DNA of 64,000 nt from Microbacterium lemovicicum (GCF_003991875.1 NZ_CP031423.1:2728001-2792000); one strand, 5' to 3'; positions 53,101 through 61,805 are shown, counted from the stretch's first letter. Numbers and translations are program-made. The notes: generated by a model from the letters alone, not told the origin.

Positions 53101-53770
53101 GGTCGGCGATGAGCGCCTTGAGGCGCGCGCGGCGCAGCCGGTACACGGGCATGATGTCGTCCACCCGGTGCTCGCTGACGGTGCCGTCGCCGAGCAGCAG
53201 CTGCACCCGGTCGGCGCGGGCGATGCCGAGACGGTCGAGCTGGTCGGCGTATGCCGCCAGCTGCATCAGCGCCGTCACGCGCGCGCGCCGCGCGAGCTTC
53301 GTGTCCTGCACCACCCAGCGGGTGCCGTCGCCGTCGACTCGCGGCGTCGGGGCTGCCGTGTCGGCGCCCGGCTCGGGCGCCGACCTCTCACGCACGAGGA
53401 AGTCGGCGAAGCCGACGAACTCGTCGGTGGAGAACGCCGCCTGGAACACCACCTCGACGGACGGGTCGGCGAGCGCCGCGCGGGTGCGATCGTCGGCATC
53501 GGCGAGCGCCGCGGCATCCGAAGCCTGCGCGGCCGGGATCTCGGCCACCGCGTCGCCGAAGACCTCGCGGTAGTGCTCGAGCATGCGCAGCTCGTGCGCC
53601 GTGCCGAGGAGTCCCGCGCGCTTCAGCGTCGCATCCTCCGGCTCGACGACGGCCTCCACGCGGCCCAGGCGGGCGTCGATGCGGCGGAGCCACGCGAACT
53701 CGCACTCGGCTGCCGCCTTGAGATCGCTGGCGCTCCAGACGATTCGGCCCTCGTCTTCGATGTAGCGCAT
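50132..53770 (-). CDS. TM0106-family RecB-like nuclease / SF1 helicase
   Basis: 1212 residues in three parts. The first 280 form a Cas4/RecB-like nuclease: AECEFAW (first Cys), VVQDTKLARRA (D and K) and CGRCATC, giving four Cys for a possible Fe-S cluster. A middle RNase H-like part has DLFFDFEGDP (from about residue 355), HYAPYEPTHL and DYNRYDCVSTRRL. The last 400 are a superfamily 1 helicase of the Upf1/Dna2 kind: GPPGTGKTYV near 825, VIDEAGQFS near 937, LLLGDPQQLPQ, VDKFQGREAVV and RNRINVALSRA. All key residues appear intact. It may process DNA ends, but no partner gene is near. Confidence 0.9.
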   Translation of the reverse strand: MRYIEDEGRIVWSASDLKAAAECEFAWLRRIDARLGRVEAVVEPEDATLKRAGLLGTAHELRMLEHYREVFGDAVAEIPAAQASDAAALADADDRTRAALADPSVEVVFQAAFSTDEFVGFADFLVRERSAPEPGADTAAPTPRVDGDGTRWVVQDTKLARRARVTALMQLAAYADQLDRLGIARADRVQLLLGDGTVSEHRVDDIMPVYRLRRARLKALIADRAVPSGAAGEAIAWGDPRGDLDVIACGRCATCEVEVISHRDLLLVAGMRPVQRVRLQTAGIRTIDDLAAAEAQPAGVGADTFASLRTQARLQLDSPAGVPAVSDDPGIPVVPTFEVVEPRALAALPRPDHGDLFFDFEGDPLYTEGDASSWGIDYLFGWVDMAERYGALWAHDFDEERAALERFLDMVARRREKSPGMHIYHYAPYEPTHLLAMAAKYGVREADVDQLLRDGVFVDLYPIVRRALRVGSRSYSIKKLEPLYMGAEVRTSDVQKGDDSIVRYVEAREHADAGDAAAAQEILDDLADYNRYDCVSTRRLRDWLVDRAREAGLRPSAEREPEEGGYQDSPLAVQLRAYADEVDEAKSTSASDATALRLGAAAIDYYPREAKSFWATHFLRLREPISIWEDNRDVVVVDPARSRVIEDWHLPEGSGRERRRVELRGELSPGTRLSEGVEPFALYELPAPFPSETRPRWIHTAKWVRVVEVLDDGAIIEELSVEGFTWQELPLALTPAAPPRAGNQQSAIEAWAQTVLETRSAGARDDGAALLPPEPSQPLPRDPATDLLRRLPPRTLSGALAPADPSDEASAIARSVADLDHSYLAVQGPPGTGKTYVGSHVIARLVQERGFKVGVVAQGHATVEHLLDRVIEAGVPPVQVGKAPKDPSLPHRFTIIPKNGVAAFTAEHQTDGFVVGGTAWDFSHQGRIPRGSLDLLVIDEAGQFSLASTIAVSLAARRLLLLGDPQQLPQVSQGTHPEPVDTSALGWIMDGAEVLPAEYGYFLARTRRMHPAVAEPVSHLSYEGRLAAHPSTALRTLEGVRAGVHVRPIAHRGNATSSPEEAAEVVRLVTDLVGRSWTGSDGGVGDAATLLSPRPLRPSDVIVVTPYNAQQVEVEAALTAAGFGDVQVGTVDKFQGREAVVAIVSLAASSGRDAPRGLEFLLLRNRINVALSRAMQAAYVVYSPGLLDDLPRTPEGVARLSGFATLVEAPAA

Positions 53771-53848
53771 GTCTCCCCTTCCCGAACGACCCTAGCCGCG
53801 GCATCCGACACCCTCGTCCGCGAAGGCGGCCGATGCCAGACTGGGGAC

Positions 53849-55903
53849 ATGAGCCTCCCCTTCGAGAGCGTCTACCGGCACGGGTTCGCCCGCGTCGCGG
53901 CCTGCACCATCCCGCTCACGATCGCCGACCCTGCCGCCAACGGGCGCTCCGTGCTGGAGACCGCGCGGGAGCTGGACGCCGACGGCGTCGCGGTGGCCGT
54001 CTTCCCCGAGCTCTGCCTCTCGGGCTACTCGATCGAGGACCTCGTCCTGCAGGACGTGCTGCTCGATGCGGTCGCTCAGGCCGTCGAGGAGCTGGTCGCG
54101 GCATCCGAGTCGCTCCTCCCCGTCCTCGTCGTCGGGGCGCCGCTCGTGCACCGGAACCGCGTCTACAACTGCGCGGTGGTGATACACCGCGGGGAGCTGC
54201 TCGGGGTGGCGCCGAAGTCGTTCCTCCCGACGTACCGCGAGTTCTACGAGCGCCGCTGGTTCGCCGCGGGCGACGATCAGCGCGGGCAGGACATCCGAGT
54301 GGGCTCGCTGTACGCGCCGTTCGGCCCCGACCTGCTGTTCGAGGCGCTGGACGTGCCCGGACTCGTGGTGCACGCCGAGGTGTGCGAGGACATGTGGGTG
54401 CCGATCCCGCCGTCGTCGCAGGCGGCGCTGTCCGGCGCGACGGTGCTGCTCAACCTGTCGGGCAGCCCCATCACGATCGCCCGCGCGGAGGACCGCACGG
54501 ACCTCGTGCAGTCGCAGTCGCTGCGCTGCCTGGCCGCGTACGCCTACGCCGCGGCGGGAATGGGCGAGTCGACGAACGACGTCTCCTGGGACGGTCAGAC
54601 CATGATCTACGAGGGCGGCAACCTCCTCGTCGAGACCGAGCGCTTCCCCGACGGTCCGCGTCGCTCGGTGGCCGACGTCGACCTCGACCGGCTGCGTCAG
54701 GACCGCCTCCGGCAGGGGACGTTCGACGACAACCGGCGGGCGACGGGGGCGGATGCCGCGTTCCGCACCGTCCACTTCCGTCTCGATCCGCCCGCCCGCG
54801 ACATCGGCCTGAAGCGCTCGCTCGACCGGTTCCCCTTCGTGCCGGATGACCCGGCGCGCCTGGCGCAGGACTGCTACGAGGCGTTCAACATCCAGGTCTC
54901 GGGGCTCGTGCAGCGGCTCCGCGCGATCGGCGGCCCGAAGCCGGTGATCGGCGTGAGCGGAGGACTCGACTCCACCCACGCGCTGCTCGTGGTCGCGAGG
55001 GCGATGGATGCGATGGGCCGGCCCCGCAGCGACATCCTCGCCTACACGATGCCCGGCTTCGCGACATCCGATCGCACGAAGAACAACGCGATCGCCCTCG
55101 CGGAGGCGGTCGGCGCGTCGATCGAGACCATCGACATCCGGGATGCCGCGAACGAGATGTTCGCGAAGATCCGGCACCCCTTCGCGCTGGGCGAGCCCGT
55201 CCACGACGTGACGTTCGAGAATGTGCAGGCCGGTCTGCGCACCGACTTCCTCTTCCGGCTCGCGAACAAGAATGACGGCCTCGTGATCGGCACGGGCGAC
55301 CTGTCGGAGCTCGCCCTCGGCTGGATGACCTACGGCGTGGGCGACCAGATGAGCCACTACGCGGTGAACTCGGGGATCCCCAAGACGCTCGTCCAGCATG
55401 TGATCCGCTGGGTGATCTCCGACGGGCAGCTGGCCGACGGCACCGCGGAGGTGCTGCAGGCCGTGCTCGACACGGAGATCAGCCCGGAGCTGGTGCCCGC
55501 CGGGCAGGACGGACGCCTGCAGTCCACCGAGGACCGCGTCGGGCCCTACGCCCTGCACGACTTCACGCTCTGGCACGTGCTGCGCTTCGGCTTCCGTCCG
55601 TCGAAGATCGCATTCCTCGCCGCGCACGCGTGGCGCGACGCGGGCGCCGGCGCATGGCCGCCCGGATTCCCCGAGGAGGACCGCTTCGCCTACGACCTCG
55701 AGACGGTCGTGAGGTGGATGCAGGTGTTCCTCCGCCGCTTCTTCGCCTTCGCCCAGTTCAAGCGCTCGGCCATGCCCAACGGGCCGAAGGTCTCGCCGGC
55801 CGGATCGCTGTCGCCGCGCGGCGACTGGCGCGCCCCCTCCGACGGCAATGCGACGGCGTGGCTCGCGGAGCTGAAGGCAGCGCTGCCCGACCTCGTCGAC
55901 TGA
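53849..55903 (+). CDS. nadE: Glutamine-dependent NAD+ synthetase
   Basis: 684 residues: a nitrilase-type glutaminase domain with Glu53 (FPELCLSGYS), Lys near 122 (APKSFLPTYREFYERRWF) and Cys near 179 (HAEVCEDMW), joined to an amidating domain with the PP-loop SGGLDST near 370 and GTGDLSELALGW. It makes NAD+ from deamido-NAD. Length is usual for actinobacteria. ATG 53849 is six bases after CAGACT (53837-53842). It is divergent from the nuclease-helicase over 78 bp. Confidence 0.96.
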   Translation: MSLPFESVYRHGFARVAACTIPLTIADPAANGRSVLETARELDADGVAVAVFPELCLSGYSIEDLVLQDVLLDAVAQAVEELVAASESLLPVLVVGAPLVHRNRVYNCAVVIHRGELLGVAPKSFLPTYREFYERRWFAAGDDQRGQDIRVGSLYAPFGPDLLFEALDVPGLVVHAEVCEDMWVPIPPSSQAALSGATVLLNLSGSPITIARAEDRTDLVQSQSLRCLAAYAYAAAGMGESTNDVSWDGQTMIYEGGNLLVETERFPDGPRRSVADVDLDRLRQDRLRQGTFDDNRRATGADAAFRTVHFRLDPPARDIGLKRSLDRFPFVPDDPARLAQDCYEAFNIQVSGLVQRLRAIGGPKPVIGVSGGLDSTHALLVVARAMDAMGRPRSDILAYTMPGFATSDRTKNNAIALAEAVGASIETIDIRDAANEMFAKIRHPFALGEPVHDVTFENVQAGLRTDFLFRLANKNDGLVIGTGDLSELALGWMTYGVGDQMSHYAVNSGIPKTLVQHVIRWVISDGQLADGTAEVLQAVLDTEISPELVPAGQDGRLQSTEDRVGPYALHDFTLWHVLRFGFRPSKIAFLAAHAWRDAGAGAWPPGFPEEDRFAYDLETVVRWMQVFLRRFFAFAQFKRSAMPNGPKVSPAGSLSPRGDWRAPSDGNATAWLAELKAALPDLVD

Positions 55904-55998
55904 CTCCCCGCGAGAACCCACCGGTGCGGCGGCGGTTGTCAAGCGCGAGACGCACGGGCGCGCGCGGGATACCGTCGACAAAAGGACGAGGAGACACC

Positions 55999-56202
55999 AT
56001 GGACAGCGATCTCGAGCACGGCGCCGACGAGCAGGAGACGGGCATCACGCAGGCGGGTGTGACCGACTCCGACGGCGAGAGCAAGCCCGGCGGACTCGGC
56101 GAGGACGGCACGATCCCTCCCCACCCGGACGGTGTCGCCGCCGGACACACCGGTGAGGCATCGCATTTCGAGCCCGAAGAGGACGAGGCCGCCGACTCCT
56201 GA
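55999..56202 (+). CDS. Small acidic hypothetical protein
   Basis: 67 residues, Asp/Glu/Gly-rich with no hydrophobic segment, so likely disordered. I do not recognise it. The start is supported by AGGACGAGGAG upstream. TACCGT at 55970-55975 could be a -10 giving a 20-base leader. Its stop is inside a 36-bp tandem duplication shared with the convergent glycosidase. Confidence 0.7.
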   Translation: MDSDLEHGADEQETGITQAGVTDSDGESKPGGLGEDGTIPPHPDGVAAGHTGEASHFEPEEDEAADS

Positions 56203-56262
56203 GTCGGCTCAGCGGGTGACCGCCGCGCCGACTCCTGAGTCGGCTCAGCGGGTGACCGCCGC
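56191..56262. repeat. 36-bp tandem duplication across two convergent stop codons
   Basis: 56191-56226 and 56227-56262 are identical. Unit 1 carries the stop of the small acidic gene; unit 2 carries the stop of the glycosidase gene; each unit also contains an unused copy of the other. Each contains CCGACTC-CT-GAGTCGG, a small hairpin that may end transcription from both sides. Confidence 0.95.
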
Positions 56263-58482
56263 CCGGTCCGCCTCGAACTCCCGCGACCGCCCGTCGGGCG
56301 TCGTCACCGTCACCGTCGCGACGCCGGTGCCGCCGGGGAACACCCGCAGCGTGAGGCCGTCGAGGTAGTCGTAGTCGGGGCGGTCCTCCCGGGCGCCCCA
56401 CGGCAGGACCGCGCCCGGCCGCACGTACAGCGGCAGGTTGTGCACGTCGTGGTTCTCGCTACGCCATCCCCCGCCGGTGACGGTCTCGCCGGTGAGCAGG
56501 TGCGTCCACTCCCCCGCGGGCAGGTAGAACTCGACGTCGCCGCTCTCGGTGAAGACCGGGGCGACCAGGATGTCGGGCCCCAGCATGTACTGCCGGTCGA
56601 GGTAGGCGACGGCCGGGTCGCCGGGGAACTCCATCGCCATCGGCCGCATGAGCGGCGTTCCGGTGGTGGTCGCCGCGACGCCGAGACCGTAGAGGTACGG
56701 CATCAGGCGCAGCTTGAGGCGCGTGAACTCCCGGGTGACGTCCACGGCCTCGTCGTCGAAGATCCACGGCACACGGTACGACGTCGAGCCGTGGAAGCGG
56801 CTGTGGCTGGAGAGCAGGCCGAACGCGGTCCATCGCTTGAAGACGGCGGCATCCGGCATCCCCTCGAATCCGCCGATGTCGTGACTCCAGTGCGCGAAGC
56901 CGCTGAACGCGAGCGACAGCCCGCCCCGGAGCGTCTCGGCCATCGACACGAACGTCGAGGTGGAGTCGCCGCCCCAGTGCACGGGCATCTGCTGGCCGCC
57001 CGCCGTCGCCGACCGGGCGAAGAGCACGGCCTCGCCGTCGCCGCGCTCCTCCACGAGCACCTCGTGCACGGCCTTGTTGTACAGGTGCGTGTAGAGGTTG
57101 TGCATGCGGAGCGGATCGCTGCCGTCCGCCCACTCGACCTCCACCGGGATCCGCTCGCCGAAGTCGGTCTTGAAGCAGTCGACGCCCTGCGCGATGAGCC
57201 GGCGCAGGTGCCCCTGGTACCAGGCGGTCGCGTCGGGGTTCGTGAAATCGACGAGCCCCATGCCCGCCTGCCACAGGTCCCACTGCCACACCGTTCCGTC
57301 GGCGCGCTTCACCAGGAAGCCCTGGTCGGCGGCCTCGCGGAACAGCGGGGAGCGCTGGCCGATGTAAGGGTTGAGCCACACGCTCACGCGCAGGTCGCGG
57401 TCGTGCAGACGCTGCAGCATCCCCTCCGGATCGGGGAAGACCCGCGCGTCCCATTCGAAGTCGCACCAGTTGAACTCGCGCATCCAGAAGCAGTCGAAGT
57501 GGAACACCGACATCGGCAGCTCGCGCCGCGCCATCTCGTCGATGAACGACGTGACGGTCTCCTCGTCGTAGTCGGTGGTGAAGCTCGTCGAAAGCCACAG
57601 TCCGTACGACCACGCCGGCACCACCGGCGGGCGCCCGGTCAGGGCGGTGTAGCGGTCCAGCACGTGCTTCGGCGTCGGACCGGCGATGAGGAAGTACTCG
57701 AGCACCTCACCGGGCACCGAGAACTGCACGCGCTCGACGGCCTCCGATCCGACCTCGTACGAGACGTGCCCGGGGTCGTTGACGAGCACTCCGTAGCCGC
57801 GGCTGGACACGTGGAACGGAACGCTCTTGTAGGCCTGCTCGCTGGAGGTGCCGCCGTCGGCGTTCCACACCTCGACGGTCTGGCCGTTCTTCACCAGGGG
57901 TCCGAACCGCTCCCCCAGGCCGTAGACGAGCTCGCCGACGCCCAGGTCGAGCTGCTCGTGGACGAAGGTGCGCTCGACGGGAGCCGCACCGTGACCACGG
58001 GCGTTGCCCACGACGCCGTGGTCCACCTGCGCGTCGGCGGCGAGGCTGATGTAGCCCTGCGCCTTCGGCCCGCTGCCGGTGACGCGCACGCCGTCGACCT
58101 CGAAGTCGAGCGCCCAGGGCGCGCCCCGGCGGATGCGCGCCGTGAGCGGACCCGTGGTGAGGGTGCCGCCGTCGCCGTCGACGGACACGGAGCCCGCGCC
58201 GCCGGCCACGGCTCCTGGCAGGTCGAAGCCGTCATGCCGTGCGCCGCCCTCGTGGTGGGCGATGCGCACCCGCACGATGCCCTCGGCGGGCGAGGAGAGG
58301 GTGACGCCGAGCACGGGCCGGTTGAGCGTGTCGCCGCGGCGGACGATCTGCGCCGTCGGCGCGGTGATCACGATCCCGGAGCCGTCGGCCGCGGCATCCG
58401 TCTCCTCCACGTCGTAGGCCTCCTGGCCGTAGAGCGCCGTCACGCCGGGGCGCAGCTGCCAGAAACCATCGGTGAACTTCAT
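56245..58482 (-). CDS. yicI: GH31 alpha-xylosidase (YicI-like)
   Basis: 745 residues. The N-terminal beta-sandwich leads to a TIM barrel with the YicI signature WLSTSFTTDYDEETVTSF, the nucleophile in FKTDFGERIP (Asp near 438), the acid/base in HWGGDSTSTF (Asp near 503) and PLMRPMAMEF. YicI-type GH31 enzymes release alpha-xylosyl ends from xyloglucan-type sugars; alpha-glucosidase activity is also possible. ATG 58482 shares a base with the permease stop (TAATG). It is the last gene of the sugar importer operon, so it probably cleaves the imported oligosaccharide in the cytoplasm. Confidence 0.92.
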   Translation of the reverse strand: MKFTDGFWQLRPGVTALYGQEAYDVEETDAAADGSGIVITAPTAQIVRRGDTLNRPVLGVTLSSPAEGIVRVRIAHHEGGARHDGFDLPGAVAGGAGSVSVDGDGGTLTTGPLTARIRRGAPWALDFEVDGVRVTGSGPKAQGYISLAADAQVDHGVVGNARGHGAAPVERTFVHEQLDLGVGELVYGLGERFGPLVKNGQTVEVWNADGGTSSEQAYKSVPFHVSSRGYGVLVNDPGHVSYEVGSEAVERVQFSVPGEVLEYFLIAGPTPKHVLDRYTALTGRPPVVPAWSYGLWLSTSFTTDYDEETVTSFIDEMARRELPMSVFHFDCFWMREFNWCDFEWDARVFPDPEGMLQRLHDRDLRVSVWLNPYIGQRSPLFREAADQGFLVKRADGTVWQWDLWQAGMGLVDFTNPDATAWYQGHLRRLIAQGVDCFKTDFGERIPVEVEWADGSDPLRMHNLYTHLYNKAVHEVLVEERGDGEAVLFARSATAGGQQMPVHWGGDSTSTFVSMAETLRGGLSLAFSGFAHWSHDIGGFEGMPDAAVFKRWTAFGLLSSHSRFHGSTSYRVPWIFDDEAVDVTREFTRLKLRLMPYLYGLGVAATTTGTPLMRPMAMEFPGDPAVAYLDRQYMLGPDILVAPVFTESGDVEFYLPAGEWTHLLTGETVTGGGWRSENHDVHNLPLYVRPGAVLPWGAREDRPDYDYLDGLTLRVFPGGTGVATVTVTTPDGRSREFEADRAAVTR

Positions 58483-59405
58483 TACTTGACTGCTCCTGCG
58501 GTGATGCCGCGCGTGAGGGTGCGCTGGAAGATGAGGAAGAAGAGGAGGGTGGGGATGAGGCCCAGCAGCGCGGAGGCGCTGGTGGTGGTGACGTCCATCA
58601 GGCGGTCGCCCTGGAGCACGCTGATCGCGACGGGCACGGTCTGGTTGGCGTTGGAGACGAGGAACGTCAGCGGGATGAGGAACTCGTTCCACGTCCAGAT
58701 GAAGAAGAAGATCAGCAGCACCGAGAGGGTGGGCCGGCTGATCGGGAAGATGACCCGCCACAGGATCTGCCAGCGGCTCGCGCCGTCGATGGATGCCGCC
58801 TCCAGCACCTCCTTCGGGAAGGTGCCGTAGACCGACGCGAGCAGGTAGGTGCCGAACGCCGCCTGGATCACGGTGAAGATGATGATCACCGACCACACGT
58901 TGTTGTAGAGGCCCACCGCTTTGAACATGTAGTAGAGCGGGTACAGCAGAGCCTCCTGCGGCAGCAGGTTCGCCAGCAGGAACAGCAGCACGATCCAGCT
59001 GCGCCCGCGGATGCGGCCGATGCCGATCGCGAAGGCGTTCAGCACGGAGATCAGCACCGCGAGGATCGCGACCATGCCGGAGATGAAGAACGAGTTCCAC
59101 ACCTTGCCCGGGAAGTCGACGCGCTCCCAGAACGCGATGATGCCGTCGAGGTAGATGCCCGTCGGCAGTGCGAGCGGCCCGCCGTTGGAGTAGTCGGCCG
59201 GCGACTTGAACGAGTTGACGAGGATCAGGTAGAACGGCGCGACGATCAGCGCCGCAGCCGCCACGGCGAACGCCAGCAGCAGCCAGTCGACGCCCTTCTT
59301 CTTCGTCATGCCGCCGCGGGGGCGGGACGGACGGCCGGTGCGGGCGGTGGTCCGGGCGGCGCGCGGGCCGGAGACGGCGGGCAGGGTCGTGGTGGTGGTG
59401 GCCAT
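58482..59405 (-). CDS. Sugar ABC importer permease (MalG type)
   Basis: 307 residues. A basic N-terminus, then six membrane helices, with the EAA loop EAASIDGASRWQILWRVIFPISRP. Belongs to the CUT1 carbohydrate family. Its ATG shares one base with the preceding permease stop (TAATG). Confidence 0.94.
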   Translation of the reverse strand: MATTTTTLPAVSGPRAARTTARTGRPSRPRGGMTKKKGVDWLLLAFAVAAAALIVAPFYLILVNSFKSPADYSNGGPLALPTGIYLDGIIAFWERVDFPGKVWNSFFISGMVAILAVLISVLNAFAIGIGRIRGRSWIVLLFLLANLLPQEALLYPLYYMFKAVGLYNNVWSVIIIFTVIQAAFGTYLLASVYGTFPKEVLEAASIDGASRWQILWRVIFPISRPTLSVLLIFFFIWTWNEFLIPLTFLVSNANQTVPVAISVLQGDRLMDVTTTSASALLGLIPTLLFFLIFQRTLTRGITAGAVK

Positions 59406-60397
59406 TACAGACCCGCCCTTTCCTTGCGCTCCGCGGCGTTCTGCGCGCGGATGAAGACGACCGAGACGATCGCGATGACGATGGTCAGGGCGGTGGCGAT
59501 GGTCGCGCCGTAGCCGACCTGCTGCGCCTGGAAGAACTCGCTGTACGCGTAGTACGCGGGCACGATGGTGGAGTCGCCGGGACCGCCGCGCGTCAGCACG
59601 TAGACGGGACCGAAGACCTTGAGCGCGGCGATCGTGCACGTCAGGGTGACGACGTAGATCTCGGGCTTGATGATGCTGACCGTGATCGCGCGGAAGCGCT
59701 GGATCCAGTTGGCGCCGTCGAGCTCCGCGGCCTCGTACAGCTCGGGGTCGACGCGCTGGAGCGCCGCCATGAACACCACGACCGGGTAGCCGATCTGGAT
59801 CCAGACGAGCACGACCATGATGCTGGCGAGCGCCGTGTCGGGGCTGCCCAGCCAGTTGTGCGTGAGGGCGCCGAGACCGAGACCCTCGAGGATCTCGTTG
59901 AGCGCGCCGTCCTGCGGCCGGAGGATCCAGCCGATGACGATGCCGGCGATCGCGGCGGGGAGGATCTGAGGCAGGTAGTAGGTCGCGCGCAGGAAGCTGG
60001 CGAGCCGGCCGCCGAACTTGCGCCCGACGAGGTCGAACAGCAGGGCGGCGAGGATCAGGCCCACGAGCGTCGGCACGACCACCATCGCGACGATCATCCA
60101 GATGCTGTTGCCGAACGACGTCCAGAACTTCGCGTCGCCGGCCAGCTCGATCCAGTTGTCGAAGCCGATGAACTCGGGGGGACGGATGCCGCGCCACTCG
60201 GTGAAGGAGAGGTACACGTTCCAGCCGAGCGGGATCAGCACGACGATCGTCAGCAGCACGAGTCCGGGCACCAGGTAGAGCCAGTAGCCGGCTCCGCCGC
60301 GACGCCCGCGCTGCGGGATGAGCGGCTCATCGGGCGGCACGTCGGCCCGGCGCGCCTTGGGCGTGCGAGGCGGTCGCACGAAGGGGACAGCGGTCAT
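59405..60397 (-). CDS. Sugar ABC importer permease (MalF type)
   Basis: 330 residues, six membrane helices after a charged N-terminus, EAA loop EAAELDGANWIQRFRAITVSIIKP. Partner of the MalG-type permease. ATG 60397 has GAGGAG eight bases upstream. No ATPase gene is in the operon, so a shared MsiK-type ATPase elsewhere is expected, as in other actinobacteria. Confidence 0.94.
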   Translation of the reverse strand: MTAVPFVRPPRTPKARRADVPPDEPLIPQRGRRGGAGYWLYLVPGLVLLTIVVLIPLGWNVYLSFTEWRGIRPPEFIGFDNWIELAGDAKFWTSFGNSIWMIVAMVVVPTLVGLILAALLFDLVGRKFGGRLASFLRATYYLPQILPAAIAGIVIGWILRPQDGALNEILEGLGLGALTHNWLGSPDTALASIMVVLVWIQIGYPVVVFMAALQRVDPELYEAAELDGANWIQRFRAITVSIIKPEIYVVTLTCTIAALKVFGPVYVLTRGGPGDSTIVPAYYAYSEFFQAQQVGYGATIATALTIVIAIVSVVFIRAQNAAERKERAGL

Positions 60398-60424
60398 GCC
60401 CTGCTCCTCAGGGTTCGAAGGGGT

Positions 60425-60457
60425 GGGATGCCGCGCCCGCGGTGGACGCGGCATCCC
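60425..60457 (-). promoter_or_regulatory. Intercistronic hairpin with GGATGCCGC arms
   Basis: GGGATGCCGCG (60425-60435) pairs with CGCGGCATCCC (60447-60457). It lies between the binding-protein stop and the first permease, where such stems often give high binding-protein and lower permease expression. Confidence 0.55.
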
Positions 60458-60488
60458 TGTTCAGACGGCTCTCGCCGCGAGGTGCGAC

Positions 60489-61805
60489 TCAGCGGAAGTC
60501 GGACGTGTACGAGTCGTACTCGTCGCCGAGCGCCTTCTGCACGTCGGCCGGGCTCTTCGTGCCGTTCACGAGCTCCTGCAGCTGGGCGACGATGGTGTCG
60601 TAGAACGTGGGAGTGGGCCAGTCGGGGTAGAACGACAGCCCGTCCTTCTCGTTCACGGCGTTGAAGGCCTGGATCAGCTCGAGGCTCTTCGGGTCGGTGA
60701 TGTCGGACTCCTCGGCAGCGACCGGCAGGCCGCCGTTGTTGCCGATGAGGGCCTGGATCTCCGGGCGCATCGTGATGTCGATGAACTCGTAGGCCAGCTC
60801 CTTGTTCTTGGCGTTCTCCGGCACGACCCACAGGTTGCCCGAGGAGCCGAGGCTCAGATCGGCGTCGGGGAACGGGAAGATGCCGAAGTCGAAGTCCGAG
60901 ATCTCATCGACGAAGCGGCCGTACCACCAGCTGCCCGACACGAAGATCGGCGCGGTGCCGTTGATGAACGAGACGCCGGCGTCCTCCGCCTTGACGCCCG
61001 AGACGTCCGGGGAGATGTAGCCCTTGTCGACGTACTCCTTGACGGTGTCGGTCGCGTACGACACGGCCTCGCCCTGCCAGTCGACGGGGTTCTCGTACAG
61101 CTGGTAGTCGTTGACCCACTGGCGGTCGGCCTTGCTCAGCGCGAGCTGGTACCAGAGCTGCCCGAGGGGGTACTCCAGTCCCGCCTCGGCGAGGGGGGTG
61201 ACGCCCTGTGCGACGAAGGCGTCCATCACGTCGACGAACTCGTCGTAGGTCGTGGGGATCTCCAGTCCCGCCGCGGCGAACATGTCCTTGTTGTAGTACA
61301 CGGTGACGAACTCGCCGTAGTTCGGGATGCCGTACCAGGCGCCCGATCCCATGACGCCGTCTTCGCTGTACTTGGCGGTGGTCTGCAGCGCGGGGGCGAG
61401 CTTGTCGGCCCAGCCGTACTCGTCGACCGCGGAGCTGATGTCGGAGAGCAGGCCCTGGCTGGCGAGGAGGCCGGCCGTGGCGTTGCCCTTGTTGTACTCC
61501 ATGATGTCGGGCGCCTCGTCGGAGTTGAGCACCTGGCTGGAGGTCGAACGGATCTGCTCGAAGCTCTTCTCCTCGAAGGTGACCGTGGCTCCGGTCTCCT
61601 CCTCGAAGGTCTTGATCGCCTGGTCCCAGGCGATGCCCATGGCGCTGTTGGCGCCCTCGAAGTGCCAGAGCGTCAGCGAGTCGCCGCTCTCGGCTTCCTG
61701 TCCGCTGCCGCCGGAGCAGCCGGCGAGCGCGAGCGCGCCGGCGGTGACGAGCGAGGCGGCTGTGAGCAGCCGCATGCGGGTCCGCGGGGTGATGTGGTGT
61801 GCCAT
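60489..61805 (-). CDS. Sugar ABC importer solute-binding lipoprotein
   Basis: 438 residues with a lipoprotein signal, lipobox LAGC, Cys30. The mature chain is a CUT1 sugar-binding protein: LTLWHFEGANSAMGIAWDQA, FEEETGATVTFEEKSFEQI, EYNKGNATAGLLASQGLL and the late LAYEFIDITMRPEIQALIG. ATG 61805 is preferred to 61814 because AAAGGA then stands nine bases ahead rather than touching it. It is the first gene of the xylosidase operon, after a LacI operator. Confidence 0.93.
   Translation of the reverse strand: MAHHITPRTRMRLLTAASLVTAGALALAGCSGGSGQEAESGDSLTLWHFEGANSAMGIAWDQAIKTFEEETGATVTFEEKSFEQIRSTSSQVLNSDEAPDIMEYNKGNATAGLLASQGLLSDISSAVDEYGWADKLAPALQTTAKYSEDGVMGSGAWYGIPNYGEFVTVYYNKDMFAAAGLEIPTTYDEFVDVMDAFVAQGVTPLAEAGLEYPLGQLWYQLALSKADRQWVNDYQLYENPVDWQGEAVSYATDTVKEYVDKGYISPDVSGVKAEDAGVSFINGTAPIFVSGSWWYGRFVDEISDFDFGIFPFPDADLSLGSSGNLWVVPENAKNKELAYEFIDITMRPEIQALIGNNGGLPVAAEESDITDPKSLELIQAFNAVNEKDGLSFYPDWPTPTFYDTIVAQLQELVNGTKSPADVQKALGDEYDSYTSDFR

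Noticed and set aside
52985..53848. Upstream extension of the NAD synthetase frame
   Set aside because: It overlaps the nuclease-helicase on the other strand and lacks the glutaminase fold; ATG 53849 begins the family.
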